Positions 7,931 to 18,411 are shown, numbered from the stretch's first letter. The stretch is 64,000 nucleotides of DNA from an uncultured Pseudanabaenaceae cyanobacterium (GCA_937927915.1 CALGKB010000009.1:1-64000), one strand, 5' to 3'. Program-made: numbers and translations. The notes: a model not told the origin generated them from the letters alone.

Positions 7931-10163
7931 ACTGTTTGGTTGTCTCTTGCAGAGATTGTGCCAATTGCAACAGCTGCCCGAAGGATGCTGCTACAGTCTC
8001 CGATTTGTGTGCCGTGTCTTCCGCGATCGTGTACACAGTTTCTACGGTTTCTTGCACCTTTTGGGATGTCTGTAACTGTCTGCTGGCTGCCGAGGCAATT
8101 TCCTGCACCAGCTCACTAATTTGTTTACTTACCTCTGCAATTTGTTGCAGCTTTTGCCGCGACTCTTCTACCAGTTTTGTCCCTTCTACTACCTGGTCGG
8201 TCCCCTCTTCCATTGCTAGGACTACTTCCCGCGTCTGTGCCTGAATTTCTTCTACCAACTCCTCAATTTCCGCTGTTGCTGTAGCTGATTGCTCCGCCAA
8301 GCTCCTCACTTCATCGGCAACTACCCCAAACCCCCGTCCTGCTTCCCCCGCCCGGGCTGCCTCGATCGCCGCATTCAATGCCAGGAGGTTTGTCTGCGTG
8401 GCAAATTCACTAATCAGGTTCACTACCTTGGAAATCTTTTGGGACGCTTCCCCTAGGCGTTTTACCTTCTTCGCTGTCTCGGAGACCGTCTCCCGAATCG
8501 AGGAAATACCCTCTACGGTACGGTTCATCGCTTCGTCACCCTCTGTTACTACCTTGTTTGCCATCTCCACCTGTTGTTGCGCTGATAACGCCCGCTCGGT
8601 CACACTCTTGCTGGAATCAGCTAGCTCTTTCAGAGACTCCGTTGCCTGTTTCAAGGTCTCCACCTGCTTGAGGTACTCCTCCACAATCGTGCGCACCGAC
8701 AGCTCGTTTTCCTGAGAAGTCTCAAACACTGACCCCGCTGCTGCTTGTACCTGTTGCACAATTTGCCGCAAACTGCGGATGATAGCATTGTAGGAGTCAG
8801 CGATCGTGCCGATTTCATCGGGGGTCACCTTAGCGCGGATAGTCAAATCCCCTCTGCTCACGGGGTCAACTTCCAGTAACAGTTCCAGAGCACGTTTTTG
8901 CAGAAATTCCTTTGCCTCCTGTTGTTCTTTTGCCCGTAGCTCTGCTTCTAGTCTGGCTTCCTGGCGAGCGATCTCAATCCGTTCCACCTCTTTTTCTTTT
9001 TCTTCCAACAACTCTTTCAACTCCTCTGCCAGTTTGTTGATGTTATCCGCCAAAATCGCCAGCTCATCTTCCCCTTCTACCTGCACCTTGACATCGAGAT
9101 TGCCTGTTCCAATTGCCTTAACTGCCTCCGTTGCTGCCAAGACGGGACGCAGAGTTCTGTCTACTGCGTAGGCAATGGCAATAGTGATGGCGACAATAGC
9201 AAATAGACTACCAACAACAAACAACAGCCGCAGACGGTATAGGGGAGCAAATACATCAGACTCCTTAGAAACCGTGACTAGTTTCCAGCCCAGGTCTTCA
9301 CTAAACCTTTCTAAAGCACCGATAGAGTATTCTCCCAAAAACTTAATGTCAGGTCGGGAGTTGATCTCTTCCCAGTTAGGTATAAATTCAGTGATGCTCT
9401 TACCAACAAACTCGGGACGAGAAGACAGGAAAATGATATTGTTACGATCGAACAAGAGGTAGTCTCTCCTCTCTTCCTTTACAATGTCAGCAATCGCATT
9501 AGTCAAAACTTCAGGGTTGAGATCACATAACAGCACGCCATAGACTTCCCTGTTCCAGTTGCGCACCATTTTAGCAATGTAAATCCTGGGCTTCTGCTGT
9601 CCAGGCTCTAACCGAACGTCTAATATTGCTTTTTCCTCAGAGGAGGATAGTGCCCGTTTAAACAATTGATCATCTGCGTAGTTTTTAATGAGAGCGCCTC
9701 GACTGTAGAACAGGGGCACACCGTTAGTGCCTATAAATTGTATAGATAAAAAGCCACCCTCCGAACCGTCGACGAAATCCTGCATTGCCTGGCTTTTCTG
9801 TTGCAGAGTGAGGGACCTATTGACTGCTTCCACCCGAAACAAACGCAGCCGTGACAGAGGACCAGAGTCAGAAATACGCTCTACTACAATCTGTTCTAGG
9901 GTTTCCTTGTCATGCTCAGCCAGCCGTCTTTGGGTAGTTAAGACAACCCTTTCCAACTCCTGGGAGACGAAAATGTAAACCCCCGTAGCAGCTATGCTAA
10001 CCGTCAATAAGCTAACACCTACCGTCAATGCAGTTGCCTTGTTGCGGATACTACTCAAAAATTTCTGCAGCCAACCTTTTTCGCCACCTGCAGGTGTAGG
10101 AGCACCGGACTCCATTAAACCTTCGGTAATATCAACAACTTGAGGCTTGTTTTCGGTAAGCAT
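7920..10163 (-). CDS. Methyl-accepting chemotaxis protein with dCache-like sensor
   Basis: A 747-residue chemoreceptor. There is a cytoplasmic N-terminal tail, TM1 at about 45-66, a periplasmic sensor of about 240 residues resembling dCache/PAS-type domains, TM2 at about 312-334 and a HAMP at 335-388. A charged coiled coil (about 378-430) and a second HAMP-like repeat ([21 protein letters not shown]) follow. The signalling domain carries the hairpin tip [25 protein letters not shown]. With pilus genes elsewhere in the window, a PilJ-like role in twitching or phototaxis is plausible but inferred. Its che partners are not here. AGAGG precedes the ATG. Confidence 0.9.
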   Translation of the reverse strand: MLTENKPQVVDITEGLMESGAPTPAGGEKGWLQKFLSSIRNKATALTVGVSLLTVSIAATGVYIFVSQELERVVLTTQRRLAEHDKETLEQIVVERISDSGPLSRLRLFRVEAVNRSLTLQQKSQAMQDFVDGSEGGFLSIQFIGTNGVPLFYSRGALIKNYADDQLFKRALSSSEEKAILDVRLEPGQQKPRIYIAKMVRNWNREVYGVLLCDLNPEVLTNAIADIVKEERRDYLLFDRNNIIFLSSRPEFVGKSITEFIPNWEEINSRPDIKFLGEYSIGALERFSEDLGWKLVTVSKESDVFAPLYRLRLLFVVGSLFAIVAITIAIAYAVDRTLRPVLAATEAVKAIGTGNLDVKVQVEGEDELAILADNINKLAEELKELLEEKEKEVERIEIARQEARLEAELRAKEQQEAKEFLQKRALELLLEVDPVSRGDLTIRAKVTPDEIGTIADSYNAIIRSLRQIVQQVQAAAGSVFETSQENELSVRTIVEEYLKQVETLKQATESLKELADSSKSVTERALSAQQQVEMANKVVTEGDEAMNRTVEGISSIRETVSETAKKVKRLGEASQKISKVVNLISEFATQTNLLALNAAIEAARAGEAGRGFGVVADEVRSLAEQSATATAEIEELVEEIQAQTREVVLAMEEGTDQVVEGTKLVEESRQKLQQIAEVSKQISELVQEIASAASRQLQTSQKVQETVETVYTIAEDTAHKSETVAASFGQLLQLAQSLQETTKQFKV

Positions 10164-10321
10164 GGCTGACCTCTGCTAATTTTGGTAGAATCCTCGCCTA
10201 ATCGTACCACAGAACGGGAACGTTTGGCTAGTGTTAAGTTTTGCTGCTAAGGGCAGACTGCCTGGGGGATGAGGGCTTTGCTAGGATAGGGGCACTTGAG
10301 AATTAGTGAGTGAGAGTGAGT

Positions 10322-11683
10322 ATGCAAGACCAGCTATTGTCCCTGATTCAATCCTATAGCAGTGCTGTGGATTACCTGGAAGTGCGCTTGGAAGAGAGTG
10401 AATCTACTCTCATTTCCTTTCAAGGCAAAGAACTGCATGCCGTCGATCGTTCCCTGGGTCTTACGGGTGGCATCCGTGCCTGTCATCGGGGGGGATGGAG
10501 TTTTGTCACGTTTAATAGTTTGGCAAATCTTAGGGATCGCATTGAAACCGCCATCAGTCAAGCGAAATTGGTAGGCAAGGAGAAAACTACCCTAGCAGAA
10601 GTGGCACCAGTAGTGGATACGGTGAGAGCAACGATCAAAGATGACCCCAGGGGTTACTCTCTGCAACAGAAGAAGGAGTTACTCGCCTATTACAATGATT
10701 TGCTCCTACACTATGACGATCGTATTCAAACTACGATGACTTCTTACCGCGATCGTTTTTCCACTACTTATTTTGTCAATTCCCTCGGTACCGCAATTTG
10801 CCAGGAACGGTTGGATGTGTCGGGGCGGTTTGGGGTTGTTGCCCGCAATGGGGTAGTGCGCCAGGGGTTTGAGTCTATCCATTCCCGCTCGGATTACGGT
10901 GTCCTGCGCCATAAAGAAGAAACTGTCTTGTCGGCAGCAAAAAGAGCGATCGAGCAATTGGAAGCTAGACCTGTGAAAGGGGGACAATACACAGTCATTC
11001 TTGACCCCTATCTGGCGGGGGTGTTTATCCATGAAGCCTTTGGGCATCTGTCAGAGGCGGACTTTGTCTATGAAAATCCCCGTCTACAGGAGATTCTCAC
11101 CCTCGGTAAACCCATTGCCACCCCTAGCCTCAATGTGATTGATGATGCCACCCTGCCTGATCTCCCCGGCACCATGCGCTACGATGATGAAGGTGTACCA
11201 GGACAGCGTAAATATCTAATCAAAGAAGGAGTGCTCACCCAAAGACTGCACAATCTGGAAACGGCGGGCAAAATGCGGGAAGCTGCCACTGGTAATGCCA
11301 GAGTGTTAAATGCCTCCTACCCCCCGATCGTGCGCATGACCAATACCGCCATTGAACCAGGGTCCTACAGTTTTGCCGATATGGTCAAAGATATTGACCT
11401 CGGTGTTTACGCGATCAAGATGCTAGGGGGCAACACGAATGGTGAAATGTTCACCTTTGCCGCCGCGGCGGGCTACATGATCCGCAACGGAGAGCTAGCG
11501 GAACCTGTCAGTGACATCACTTTGAGTGGCAATGTCTTCCAAACGCTGCAGGATATTGATGCCATTGGCAATGATACGCAATTTGCCTACGGCGGTTGTG
11601 GTAAGGCTAACCAAATCGGGCTACCTGTTAGTGTGGGGGGACCCCATGTGCGCATTCGCAATGTTGTAGTCGGTGGTCGGTGA
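10322..11683 (+). CDS. tldD: TldD/PmbA family metallopeptidase, TldD-type
   Basis: TldD forms the catalytic half of a TldD-TldE protease that digests unfolded peptides (for example microcin and CcdA maturation or degradation in E. coli). The zinc motif HEAFGH (HExxxH) is at about residues 237-242, followed by the family blocks KYLIKEGVLTQRLHN and MLGGNTNGEMFTFAA. From ATG 10322 the protein is 453 residues, usual for the family. An in-frame GTG at 10310 is an alternative start. The TldE/PmbA partner is not in the window. The Nudix gene follows after 33 bases. Confidence 0.93.
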   Translation: MQDQLLSLIQSYSSAVDYLEVRLEESESTLISFQGKELHAVDRSLGLTGGIRACHRGGWSFVTFNSLANLRDRIETAISQAKLVGKEKTTLAEVAPVVDTVRATIKDDPRGYSLQQKKELLAYYNDLLLHYDDRIQTTMTSYRDRFSTTYFVNSLGTAICQERLDVSGRFGVVARNGVVRQGFESIHSRSDYGVLRHKEETVLSAAKRAIEQLEARPVKGGQYTVILDPYLAGVFIHEAFGHLSEADFVYENPRLQEILTLGKPIATPSLNVIDDATLPDLPGTMRYDDEGVPGQRKYLIKEGVLTQRLHNLETAGKMREAATGNARVLNASYPPIVRMTNTAIEPGSYSFADMVKDIDLGVYAIKMLGGNTNGEMFTFAAAAGYMIRNGELAEPVSDITLSGNVFQTLQDIDAIGNDTQFAYGGCGKANQIGLPVSVGGPHVRIRNVVVGGR

Positions 11684-11716
11684 TATGATAAGGGGGTACA
11701 CTCTCCCCCTACTGCT

Positions 11717-12268
11717 ATGCCCATCGTCCCTTTTGTCCTCCTGCACAACCGTCTCACCTACCAGGGACGCAAATACAAAATACGCATCGATCGTTTACAA
11801 TTGCCCAATGGCAAGGAGGGGGAGTATGAATATATTGTGCATCCAGGGGCGGCGATGGTGGTGCCTGTAACGGCAGAGGGCAAACTGGTGATGATCAAAC
11901 AGTATCGTTTTGCTGTGCAGAGGTATCTTTTAGAATTTCCCGCTGGTACCCTAGAACCCGCTGAAGACCCTGAGACAACGATCAAACGGGAGATAGAGGA
12001 AGAGACAGGTTATCGTGCCCACAGTTGGCAGAAATTGGGTGCCTTTTTCCTCTGTCCTGGTTATTCCGATGAAATCATTCATGTTTATCTGGCAAAGGAT
12101 TTGGAAAGACTAGCAGAACAACCCCCCGGTGATGAAGATGAAGATATTACAGTGCAGTTGTACGATCGTAGCCAGATAGAAGACCTCATTCACACTGACT
12201 CCCCTACCTTAGTTGACAGCAAGAGTATCACTGCCTGGCATATGGCGTTGCCCTATTTGCAAAGTTGA
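11717..12268 (+). CDS. Nudix hydrolase, ADP-ribose pyrophosphatase type
   Basis: A 183-residue Nudix protein with the full box G-x5-E-x7-REIEEETGY at residues 77-99 (RE at 91-92). The context EFPAGTLEPAEDP is typical of ADP-ribose/ADP-sugar pyrophosphatases. Such enzymes split ADP-ribose into AMP and ribose-5-phosphate. The substrate is inferred from family likeness. A hairpin with AGGGGG/CCCCCT arms at 11691-11710 lies just before the ATG; no ordinary ribosome-binding site is obvious. The alanine dehydrogenase start follows 13 bases after its stop. Confidence 0.88.
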   Translation: MPIVPFVLLHNRLTYQGRKYKIRIDRLQLPNGKEGEYEYIVHPGAAMVVPVTAEGKLVMIKQYRFAVQRYLLEFPAGTLEPAEDPETTIKREIEEETGYRAHSWQKLGAFFLCPGYSDEIIHVYLAKDLERLAEQPPGDEDEDITVQLYDRSQIEDLIHTDSPTLVDSKSITAWHMALPYLQS

Positions 12269-12281
12269 GGCGATAAAATTT

Positions 12282-13385
12282 ATGCGAATTGGTGTCCCTA
12301 AGGAAATCAAAGACCAAGAGTTTAGAGTCGCGTTAACTCCAGGGGCGGCAGGACAGTTGGTGGCTAGGGGACATAGAGTCACGATCGAGACAGGAGCAGG
12401 CGTGGGGGCAGGTTTTCGGGATGAGGATTACCGAAATCAGGGGGCAGAAATTGCCAGAACCGCAGAGGAAATCTTTGCCCAGGAATTGGTCTTGAAGGTG
12501 AAAGAACCCCTGCCCCAGGAGTACAAGTTCTTACACGATCGTCTTATTTTGTTTACCTATCTCCATCTAGCAGCCAGTCGGGAATTAACGATCGCTTTAC
12601 TAGAAAGTGGCTGTACTGCCTTTGCCTACGAAACCGTGCAATTGGATAATGGGCAGCTTCCCCTCTTGACACCGATGAGTATGATTGCGGGACGTTTGGC
12701 GACCCAATTTGGCAGTCACTTGCTGACTAAACAACAAGGGGGCATGGGGCTACTGTTAGGGGGTATTCCCGGTGTGCGTCCTGGCAGGGTGGTGATTTTA
12801 GGGGGAGGTACCGTCGGCACCGAGGCAGCAAAGATGGCAGTAGGTTTAGGGGCAAGGGTGCAGATTCTGGACATCAACATCGATCGGCTAAATGAACTCT
12901 CCCAGCTGTTTGGGGCAAGGGTGGAGTTATTGTACAGCAGTCCCAGTATGATCGCTGAAGTCATACCTGCTGCCGATTTGGTAATTGGAGCGGTGTTAGT
13001 GCCAGGAGAAAAAGCGCCGCTCTTAGTTGGGCGGGAGTTAGTTAAGCAAATGCGCCCAGGGGCAGTAATTGTCGATGTAGCAGTGGACCAAGGGGGCTGT
13101 ATTGCTACTGTCAGACCGACTAGTCACAGTCAACCGACCTATGTGGAAGAAGGGGTGTTACACTACGGCGTACCCAATATGCCCGGGGCAGTTCCCTGGA
13201 CAGCAACCCAAGCCCTCGTCAATGCTACGCTCCCCTACGTTATGCAGTTGGCAGAAGGGTTAGATAAACTCGATCGCTATCCCGTCCTACAGCGGGGCTT
13301 GAATATTTATCAGAAAAAAATTGTCCATCCCGTCATTGCTAAGGTATTTCCCGAACTGCCCGCTGACTTGGGGGTTGCCTACTAG
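12282..13385 (+). CDS. ald: Alanine dehydrogenase
   Basis: NAD-dependent interconversion of L-alanine and pyruvate plus ammonia. The 367-residue protein starts MRIGVPKEIKDQEFRVALTP, the family N-terminus. It has the NAD-binding Rossmann motif VILGGGTVGTEAAKMAVGLGA near the middle and the conserved MSMIAGRLATQ and GVPNMPGAVPWTAT. I chose ATG 12282; a longer in-frame reading from 12213 would run inside the Nudix gene. The stop shares a CTAG with the convergent DUF1537 kinase gene. Confidence 0.95.
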   Translation: MRIGVPKEIKDQEFRVALTPGAAGQLVARGHRVTIETGAGVGAGFRDEDYRNQGAEIARTAEEIFAQELVLKVKEPLPQEYKFLHDRLILFTYLHLAASRELTIALLESGCTAFAYETVQLDNGQLPLLTPMSMIAGRLATQFGSHLLTKQQGGMGLLLGGIPGVRPGRVVILGGGTVGTEAAKMAVGLGARVQILDINIDRLNELSQLFGARVELLYSSPSMIAEVIPAADLVIGAVLVPGEKAPLLVGRELVKQMRPGAVIVDVAVDQGGCIATVRPTSHSQPTYVEEGVLHYGVPNMPGAVPWTATQALVNATLPYVMQLAEGLDKLDRYPVLQRGLNIYQKKIVHPVIAKVFPELPADLGVAY

Positions 13386-14707
13386 AGCAAATTACGACTG
13401 AGGCGTTGATAGACCGTCACCAAACTATCCCGATCGCCCACATTGCCAGGGAAAAGCACTACCGGCAGGTCAGGGAAGCGGGGATGATCGGAGTTTGTGC
13501 GCACCACTGATACCCCCGGCAGAATTTGTCCCAGCAGACGCACCGCCCGCAACGCCAGACCCTTACTCAACACATCGTTGGAAGTAATACCACCTTTGCT
13601 GATCAAAAAACCAATTGTAGGGGGCAAATTAGCCACGATCGTCATCAACAAGTCCGATACTTTAGTGCCAAAAGCTAATCTTGCTGCCAGGTCAGGAAAA
13701 GTGATTTCTTGCCTACTAGTGAAGATGACGGGTGTCAATCCCCTTTGCAAACTGTCAGCTACCTTCTCCAACACCTCCTGTTGTAATGCCTGAAATTCTT
13801 TGCTTTCCCCAGCCTCCGATAACAGACGTCCTACCTTTACCTCGATGGGTTGGACAGTATCCAGCGCCAAGAGAGCTTGCAATTGTGTAGTTGTCTTTTG
13901 CACATGGGAACCCACCAAGATCACTCCCCTGTTTTGCACATCTTTACCCATATCTACGGCGGCAACTGGTTGGGGGGGCAACTGCGCCAAAGCCGTCAGC
14001 AAACTAGCAGCACTGCGGAACAAAAAACGCTTCCCTTCTCCACTCACTGTTAACACAGCCTGGGCAAAGCGATCGAGGTCTTGCTGTTCCTTGGCATCTA
14101 CCACCACACAGACATTGCCCTGCAACTGCCGCAGTTTATCCTCTACGCCCCATCGGATATCCGCTAACAGCAGACGTACAACCTGGTCAGCCTTGATTCT
14201 CCCCTTTGTCTTCTCTTCCACATAGGCAGGTAAATAACTAGTAGAATAACCAAACACCGAGTCCTTGGCAAATTCCGTCAGGTGGGTAGGCGTCGGCACA
14301 CCATCAACCAGCAAATAGTGAATACTGTCTTCCGTAAAACGACCGCCCTCCAAAAAAGCAGGCACCAGAAAATGGGCATCAAAATTCCCCAGCTCCTCGG
14401 CAATGACATCCGTCTCAATGGGGTAATGCCCCCGCAGAGTAGAATCCGATCGGCTGACAATTAAAAAATTTGCCACCCCCTCTTCCTGCAACACCGCCCG
14501 CAGATTGCGACAGACCTCCCTGGTAATAGCCGCCGCCCGATCGGGGGTCACCGCCCGCGTATTGGTCAGCACAAAAAACAAAGGGGAACTATCCCGTACT
14601 CCCAGGCGTAGAGTTTCTTTGTCCCACTGCGTCAGCAACAGACAACTATGGACCGTCTGGGAACCCGTCGGGTCATCATCCAGCACAACAACTAGAGGGC
14701 GTACCAT
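13382..14707 (-). CDS. Four-carbon acid sugar kinase family protein (DUF1537)
   Basis: A 441-residue protein of the OtnK/YgbK/DtnK kinase family, which phosphorylates D-threonate, D-erythronate and related acid sugars. The N-terminal domain has LDDDPTGSQT and SRSDSTLRGHYP, a substrate-binding signature. The C-terminal nucleotide-binding part has ISKGGITSNDV and VVLFPGNVGD. The usual catabolic partners (4-phosphate dehydrogenase, aldolase) are absent, so the substrate is open. I chose ATG 14707 over an in-frame TTG at 14722. It converges on ald, sharing CTAG, and diverges from the K+ channel gene across 57 bases. Confidence 0.85.
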   Translation of the reverse strand: MVRPLVVVLDDDPTGSQTVHSCLLLTQWDKETLRLGVRDSSPLFFVLTNTRAVTPDRAAAITREVCRNLRAVLQEEGVANFLIVSRSDSTLRGHYPIETDVIAEELGNFDAHFLVPAFLEGGRFTEDSIHYLLVDGVPTPTHLTEFAKDSVFGYSTSYLPAYVEEKTKGRIKADQVVRLLLADIRWGVEDKLRQLQGNVCVVVDAKEQQDLDRFAQAVLTVSGEGKRFLFRSAASLLTALAQLPPQPVAAVDMGKDVQNRGVILVGSHVQKTTTQLQALLALDTVQPIEVKVGRLLSEAGESKEFQALQQEVLEKVADSLQRGLTPVIFTSRQEITFPDLAARLAFGTKVSDLLMTIVANLPPTIGFLISKGGITSNDVLSKGLALRAVRLLGQILPGVSVVRTNSDHPRFPDLPVVLFPGNVGDRDSLVTVYQRLSRNLL

Positions 14708-14764
14708 TAGCAACAACCGCAAACTTGTTTAATGATAACCTAAACAGAGGGGCGCCAAACTAGC

Positions 14765-15808
14765 ATGAACCTGGAAGAGCAACTATTTACAGGGCAAATT
14801 CTCAAAAAAGAAAACCTCTCCCTCGTCTTGCTCCTAATTACAGGGATTGTCCTAGTGAGCGCTGTCATCATGGCCGAAATAGAACCCAACTTTACTTTTC
14901 CCGACGCCCTGTGGTGGAGCATTGTTACTCTGACAACTGTCGGCTATGGCGACCTCACCCCCCGCACTCCCCTGGGCAGACTGATTGCCGTTATCATTAT
15001 GGTCTTAGGTATTGGTTTGCTGACCACTGCTAGTATCACCATCAGCGCCACCGTTGCCAGTAGCCTTATCCATCGCCGCCTCAAGGAAGAACAGGGGATG
15101 AACTCCTATCAGTTTGAAAACCACATCATCTTCTGCGAATGGAACTACCGCGTCCGCTCCATCCTGCACCAATTTCGCAGCACCCCCACCACCAAAAATA
15201 CCCCCATTGTCCTCATCTCTGATGCCGAACGGCGACCGATCGAAGACCGCAACTTTTTTTTCATTCGCGGGGAAGTGACGGATGAAACTTTACAACGGGC
15301 GAACATTCAGCAAGCCAGCACCGTCATAATCCTGGGGGATGAACGCCTTGCCCCCGAAGCCCGCGATGCCAAAGTCGTCCTCTCAACTCTAACGGTAGAA
15401 AGCCTAAACCCCCATGTGTACACGATCGTGGAACTGTCTGACCAGCGGTACCTACAGCACTGCCAGCGGGCTAACGCCGATGAAATTATTGTCAGAAGCG
15501 ACCTCAGTGCCATGCTCATCTGTCAAGCCGCTCTCAATCATGGCATCAGCCACCTGTTTAATGAACTCCTCTCCCCTGCCATCGGCAACCACACCCACAT
15601 TGTGCCGGTCCCCCCTGATTTGGTCGGTAAAACTGTGTTAGAAGCCATGCCCCTCCTAAAGGCTAATTGCCACAGCACCCTCATTGGCGTTCAAGCCCCT
15701 ACAGGGGAAATCCTGTGCAACCCCGATGGCAATTACTGTCTCCAACCCCAAGACCACCTCGTGTTAATTATGAAGGAAAGCCTAAGCCCCACCCGCCATA
15801 ACCTGTAA
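14765..15808 (+). CDS. Two-TM potassium channel with RCK/TrkA-N domains
   Basis: A 347-residue channel of MthK/Kch type: TM1 at about 18-37, pore helix, selectivity filter TTVGYGD at 57-63, and TM2 at about 73-100. Then come a TrkA-N (RCK) domain from about 120 (NHIIFCEWNYRVRSIL, a Rossmann-like start in which the usual G-x-G is replaced) and a TrkA-C-like end. It is expected to gate K+ flow in response to a cytoplasmic ligand. The variant nucleotide-binding loop (CEWN instead of GxGxxG) suggests a ligand other than NAD or ATP; that is inference. Confidence 0.88.
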   Translation: MNLEEQLFTGQILKKENLSLVLLLITGIVLVSAVIMAEIEPNFTFPDALWWSIVTLTTVGYGDLTPRTPLGRLIAVIIMVLGIGLLTTASITISATVASSLIHRRLKEEQGMNSYQFENHIIFCEWNYRVRSILHQFRSTPTTKNTPIVLISDAERRPIEDRNFFFIRGEVTDETLQRANIQQASTVIILGDERLAPEARDAKVVLSTLTVESLNPHVYTIVELSDQRYLQHCQRANADEIIVRSDLSAMLICQAALNHGISHLFNELLSPAIGNHTHIVPVPPDLVGKTVLEAMPLLKANCHSTLIGVQAPTGEILCNPDGNYCLQPQDHLVLIMKESLSPTRHNL

Positions 15809-15818
15809 TTAATCCCTC

Positions 15819-15859
15819 CTTTACCTTTGCTTAACTTTAGGCATATATCCTGATAACTA
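15819..15859 (+). promoter_or_regulatory. Candidate Pho box upstream of phoX
   Basis: Repeats with an 11-base period lie between the K+ channel stop and phoX: CTTTACCT at 15819, CTTAACTT at 15830 and GATAACTA at 15852, with one degenerate unit at 15841. This fits the cyanobacterial SphR/PhoB-type box (PyTTAAPyPyT/A repeats with 3-base spacers). Only one core is a perfect TTAAC, so the match is moderate, but the phosphatase downstream supports it. The phoX ATG is 115 bases beyond the last unit. Confidence 0.6.
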
Positions 15860-15974
15860 ACGTGGTTAAGGTACTTGGACAGGTCCAGGTTAATACCGAT
15901 CGGTCTGAGTAGCTGTATTAGCCAATACCCTTAACGTTTTTCCCGCTGTAAACTCTAGTTTGAGAGGAAGTTCC

Positions 15975-18386
15975 ATGTCCGATCTATCCCGCAGAAAACT
16001 GCTTGCGTTTTTTGGCGTGGGTGTGGGTACTACTGTTGCTGTACTTTCTGACGTGGTAAGTGAGCAATTCTTCAGTGCCTCTACCCAATCCGTAAGCGGT
16101 CTGAAGTTCACCCCCGTCCGCCTGCCCAGCCCTCTGCCCATTTACCGTACTACCCCTTCCTTCCTAGCTACAGGCTTTGGTGGACAAGGGCGGATTGTTG
16201 AACCTTCCAGCGATGGCAGATTGACTAGCTACACCGTCATCGATGACGTAGTTATTCCCCCTGAGTACGAGTATTACCTAATCATTGCTTGGGGCGATCG
16301 GGTATTTCCCAATCCTGAGGAATACGTGGGCTTCAATTCTGACTTCAATGGCTACATCCCCATCAATGGCAATGTAGAGGGTTGGCTGTGGAACAACCAT
16401 GAATACGTCTGCTATCCCATTTCTCCTTTAGCTCCTGGCACTCCTACTGGTCTAAACAATCCCCAATTCCCCGATGCCTTTGAGCCTGTGATTGGGTTCA
16501 AACTGCCTAATGCCTCTAGTTTGAGTGCGTTGAGCCAGCAAGACCGTCTTCTCCTCAATGGGGAGTTTGCATACAACCAAGGGGGGTCGGTAGTCCGCAT
16601 TCGTCGCAATGCCAGTGGCAGATTTGAGCCTGTTAACGACCCTAGAAATCGTCGCTATCACTTGCTCTCTGGTCTGGCAATCAATGCGGAGCGCACTGAC
16701 CGCTATAGAACTGTTACTTCCTGGGGTCCCCGCAGCTACCAGAAGGGTGACAACAACTTCTTGATTGGTACTGGTCCTGCTGCCCGCGATGTGTTTGAAC
16801 GGGTAAATGCTGATGGTCTAGGCAACCGTATCATCGGTACTGGTTTCAACTGCTCTGGCGGTGTCACTCCCTGGGGGACAATTATGTCCTGCGAAGAAAA
16901 CTTCCAGGCTGATTCCAACGTTTTCTACAACGGTGTACAGGAACAGGTATTGCCCAACGGTACGCAAGTTGGTTATCTGCCCAACACCACAGGGGAAATA
17001 TTTGGTCTGGTAGGTGAGAAGTATGGCTGGGTGGTAGAGATTGACCCTGCTGACCCTGACTTCCGTGCCCGCAAGCACACTGCTCTCGGTCGTTTCCGTT
17101 GGGAAAATATCACTATCCGTGCGGAAGCTGGTAAGAGACTGGTCTGCTACATGGGGGACGATCGCCGTGGTGGTCATACTTGGAAGTACGTCTCCCGCGG
17201 TACTGTTACTAACCCCAGAGACAAGGCTAACAGCCGCTTACTGGAAGATGGTATCCTCTACGCTGCGCGCTACAACCCCGATGGGACGGGGGTTTGGATT
17301 CCTTTGACTCTGGATACGCCCACCAATCCTATTCGTCCTTCTGAGTTGTCGGCGGTGCCCTTTGAGTCGGGGCTGTTTGATGCCAGCAACCGTTTGAATC
17401 TGGGTCTTATTAAGTTGCCTCGCCGCAATGGTATTGCTGGTCAGACTGTTGATGGTGGTACCTTCGACTGCACCCGTGGTCCGGCAGAGGATGCTGCTTT
17501 TGTGACTGGTCCTACGGGCTATTTGGGCAAGCGTCTGCGGGACTTCTATCCCACCCTGGGGGCAGTGCTGGTAGATGCCTTCCGCGCCGCTAACCTGGTG
17601 GGGGCTACGCCTACTGCGCGTCCTGAGGACTTGGAAATCAATCCTCGCAACCCCAGAGAAATCTTTGTTGCTTACACTGATAGTGCTCCTGGTAGCGATG
17701 GCTATCCTGACTCTCGCATCTTTAATGTTGCTAAGTTGTCGGAAGACCCCCGTGCCCAACAGCAGTCCGGTGCTCTCTTCAAGATCATTGAGGATTCGGA
17801 GGATGGTACTGGTTTGACTTTCCGGTGGGAGCGTTTCCAACAGGGTGGTGAAGCTGGTTCCTTCGGTGGCTCTGGTTTTGCTAACGTGGACAACCTTGTC
17901 TTCGATGACCAAGGCAACATCTGGGGTGTAACGGATATGTCCACTAGCACCCACAATGGGTTTAACGTCGGTCCCACGCGGCTGGAAAATACTATCAACC
18001 ATAGGGCTGTCGGGGATGTATCTGCCTTCACGGGTGTATTTGGCAACAACTTTGTGTTCTATATCCCTGTAACTGGTCCCAATGCTGGTCAGGTAGTGCC
18101 TTTTGGCTATGGTCCTAACCGCACGGAGTGTACTGGTCCTTACTTTGTGGGTGATACTTTCCTCTTGTCTGTACAGCACCCTGGGGAAGATGAACCCTAT
18201 AGCCCCGCGGTAACCTATACCCGCACTATCCCCATGCTGGACTTGAACGGTCAGGTGTATAACCAAACCCGTACTGTTAGTCGTGGTAGTACCTGGCCCC
18301 GCAAGGGTGGTAATGTGCCCCGTTCTGGGGTAATTGGTATCCGGCGCAAGAACAGCACTAATCCTAACGGTTCTTTCCTGGGCTAA
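15975..18386 (+). CDS. phoX: PhoX-family (DUF839) alkaline phosphatase, Tat-exported
   Basis: An 803-residue secreted phosphatase of the PhoX type, a Fe/Ca-dependent monoesterase releasing phosphate from organic esters outside the cytoplasm. The N-terminus MSDLSRRKLLAFFGVGVGTT is a twin-arginine signal (SRRKLL). Family blocks include WNNHEYV, NCSGGVTPWGTIMSCEEN and YMGDDRRGGHTWKYVS, which carry metal ligands of the active site. I chose ATG 15975 because AGAGGAAG precedes it; a TTG at 15960 is in frame. A Pho-box-like array lies upstream and an intrinsic terminator follows 25 bases after the stop, so it is probably monocistronic and induced by phosphate starvation. Confidence 0.9.
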   Translation: MSDLSRRKLLAFFGVGVGTTVAVLSDVVSEQFFSASTQSVSGLKFTPVRLPSPLPIYRTTPSFLATGFGGQGRIVEPSSDGRLTSYTVIDDVVIPPEYEYYLIIAWGDRVFPNPEEYVGFNSDFNGYIPINGNVEGWLWNNHEYVCYPISPLAPGTPTGLNNPQFPDAFEPVIGFKLPNASSLSALSQQDRLLLNGEFAYNQGGSVVRIRRNASGRFEPVNDPRNRRYHLLSGLAINAERTDRYRTVTSWGPRSYQKGDNNFLIGTGPAARDVFERVNADGLGNRIIGTGFNCSGGVTPWGTIMSCEENFQADSNVFYNGVQEQVLPNGTQVGYLPNTTGEIFGLVGEKYGWVVEIDPADPDFRARKHTALGRFRWENITIRAEAGKRLVCYMGDDRRGGHTWKYVSRGTVTNPRDKANSRLLEDGILYAARYNPDGTGVWIPLTLDTPTNPIRPSELSAVPFESGLFDASNRLNLGLIKLPRRNGIAGQTVDGGTFDCTRGPAEDAAFVTGPTGYLGKRLRDFYPTLGAVLVDAFRAANLVGATPTARPEDLEINPRNPREIFVAYTDSAPGSDGYPDSRIFNVAKLSEDPRAQQQSGALFKIIEDSEDGTGLTFRWERFQQGGEAGSFGGSGFANVDNLVFDDQGNIWGVTDMSTSTHNGFNVGPTRLENTINHRAVGDVSAFTGVFGNNFVFYIPVTGPNAGQVVPFGYGPNRTECTGPYFVGDTFLLSVQHPGEDEPYSPAVTYTRTIPMLDLNGQVYNQTRTVSRGSTWPRKGGNVPRSGVIGIRRKNSTNPNGSFLG

Positions 18387-18411
18387 TTAGGTTAATCTCT
18401 GGACTCGATCG

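Noticed and set aside
11691-11710. Hairpin before the Nudix gene as a terminator of tldD
   Set aside because: The stem is short and no T-run follows; it may equally be chance GC-rich sequence.
17238-18266. A 342-codon open frame on the minus strand inside phoX
   Set aside because: It is fully antisense to conserved PhoX sequence, its peptide has no recognisable domain, and it reflects codon bias on the opposite strand.
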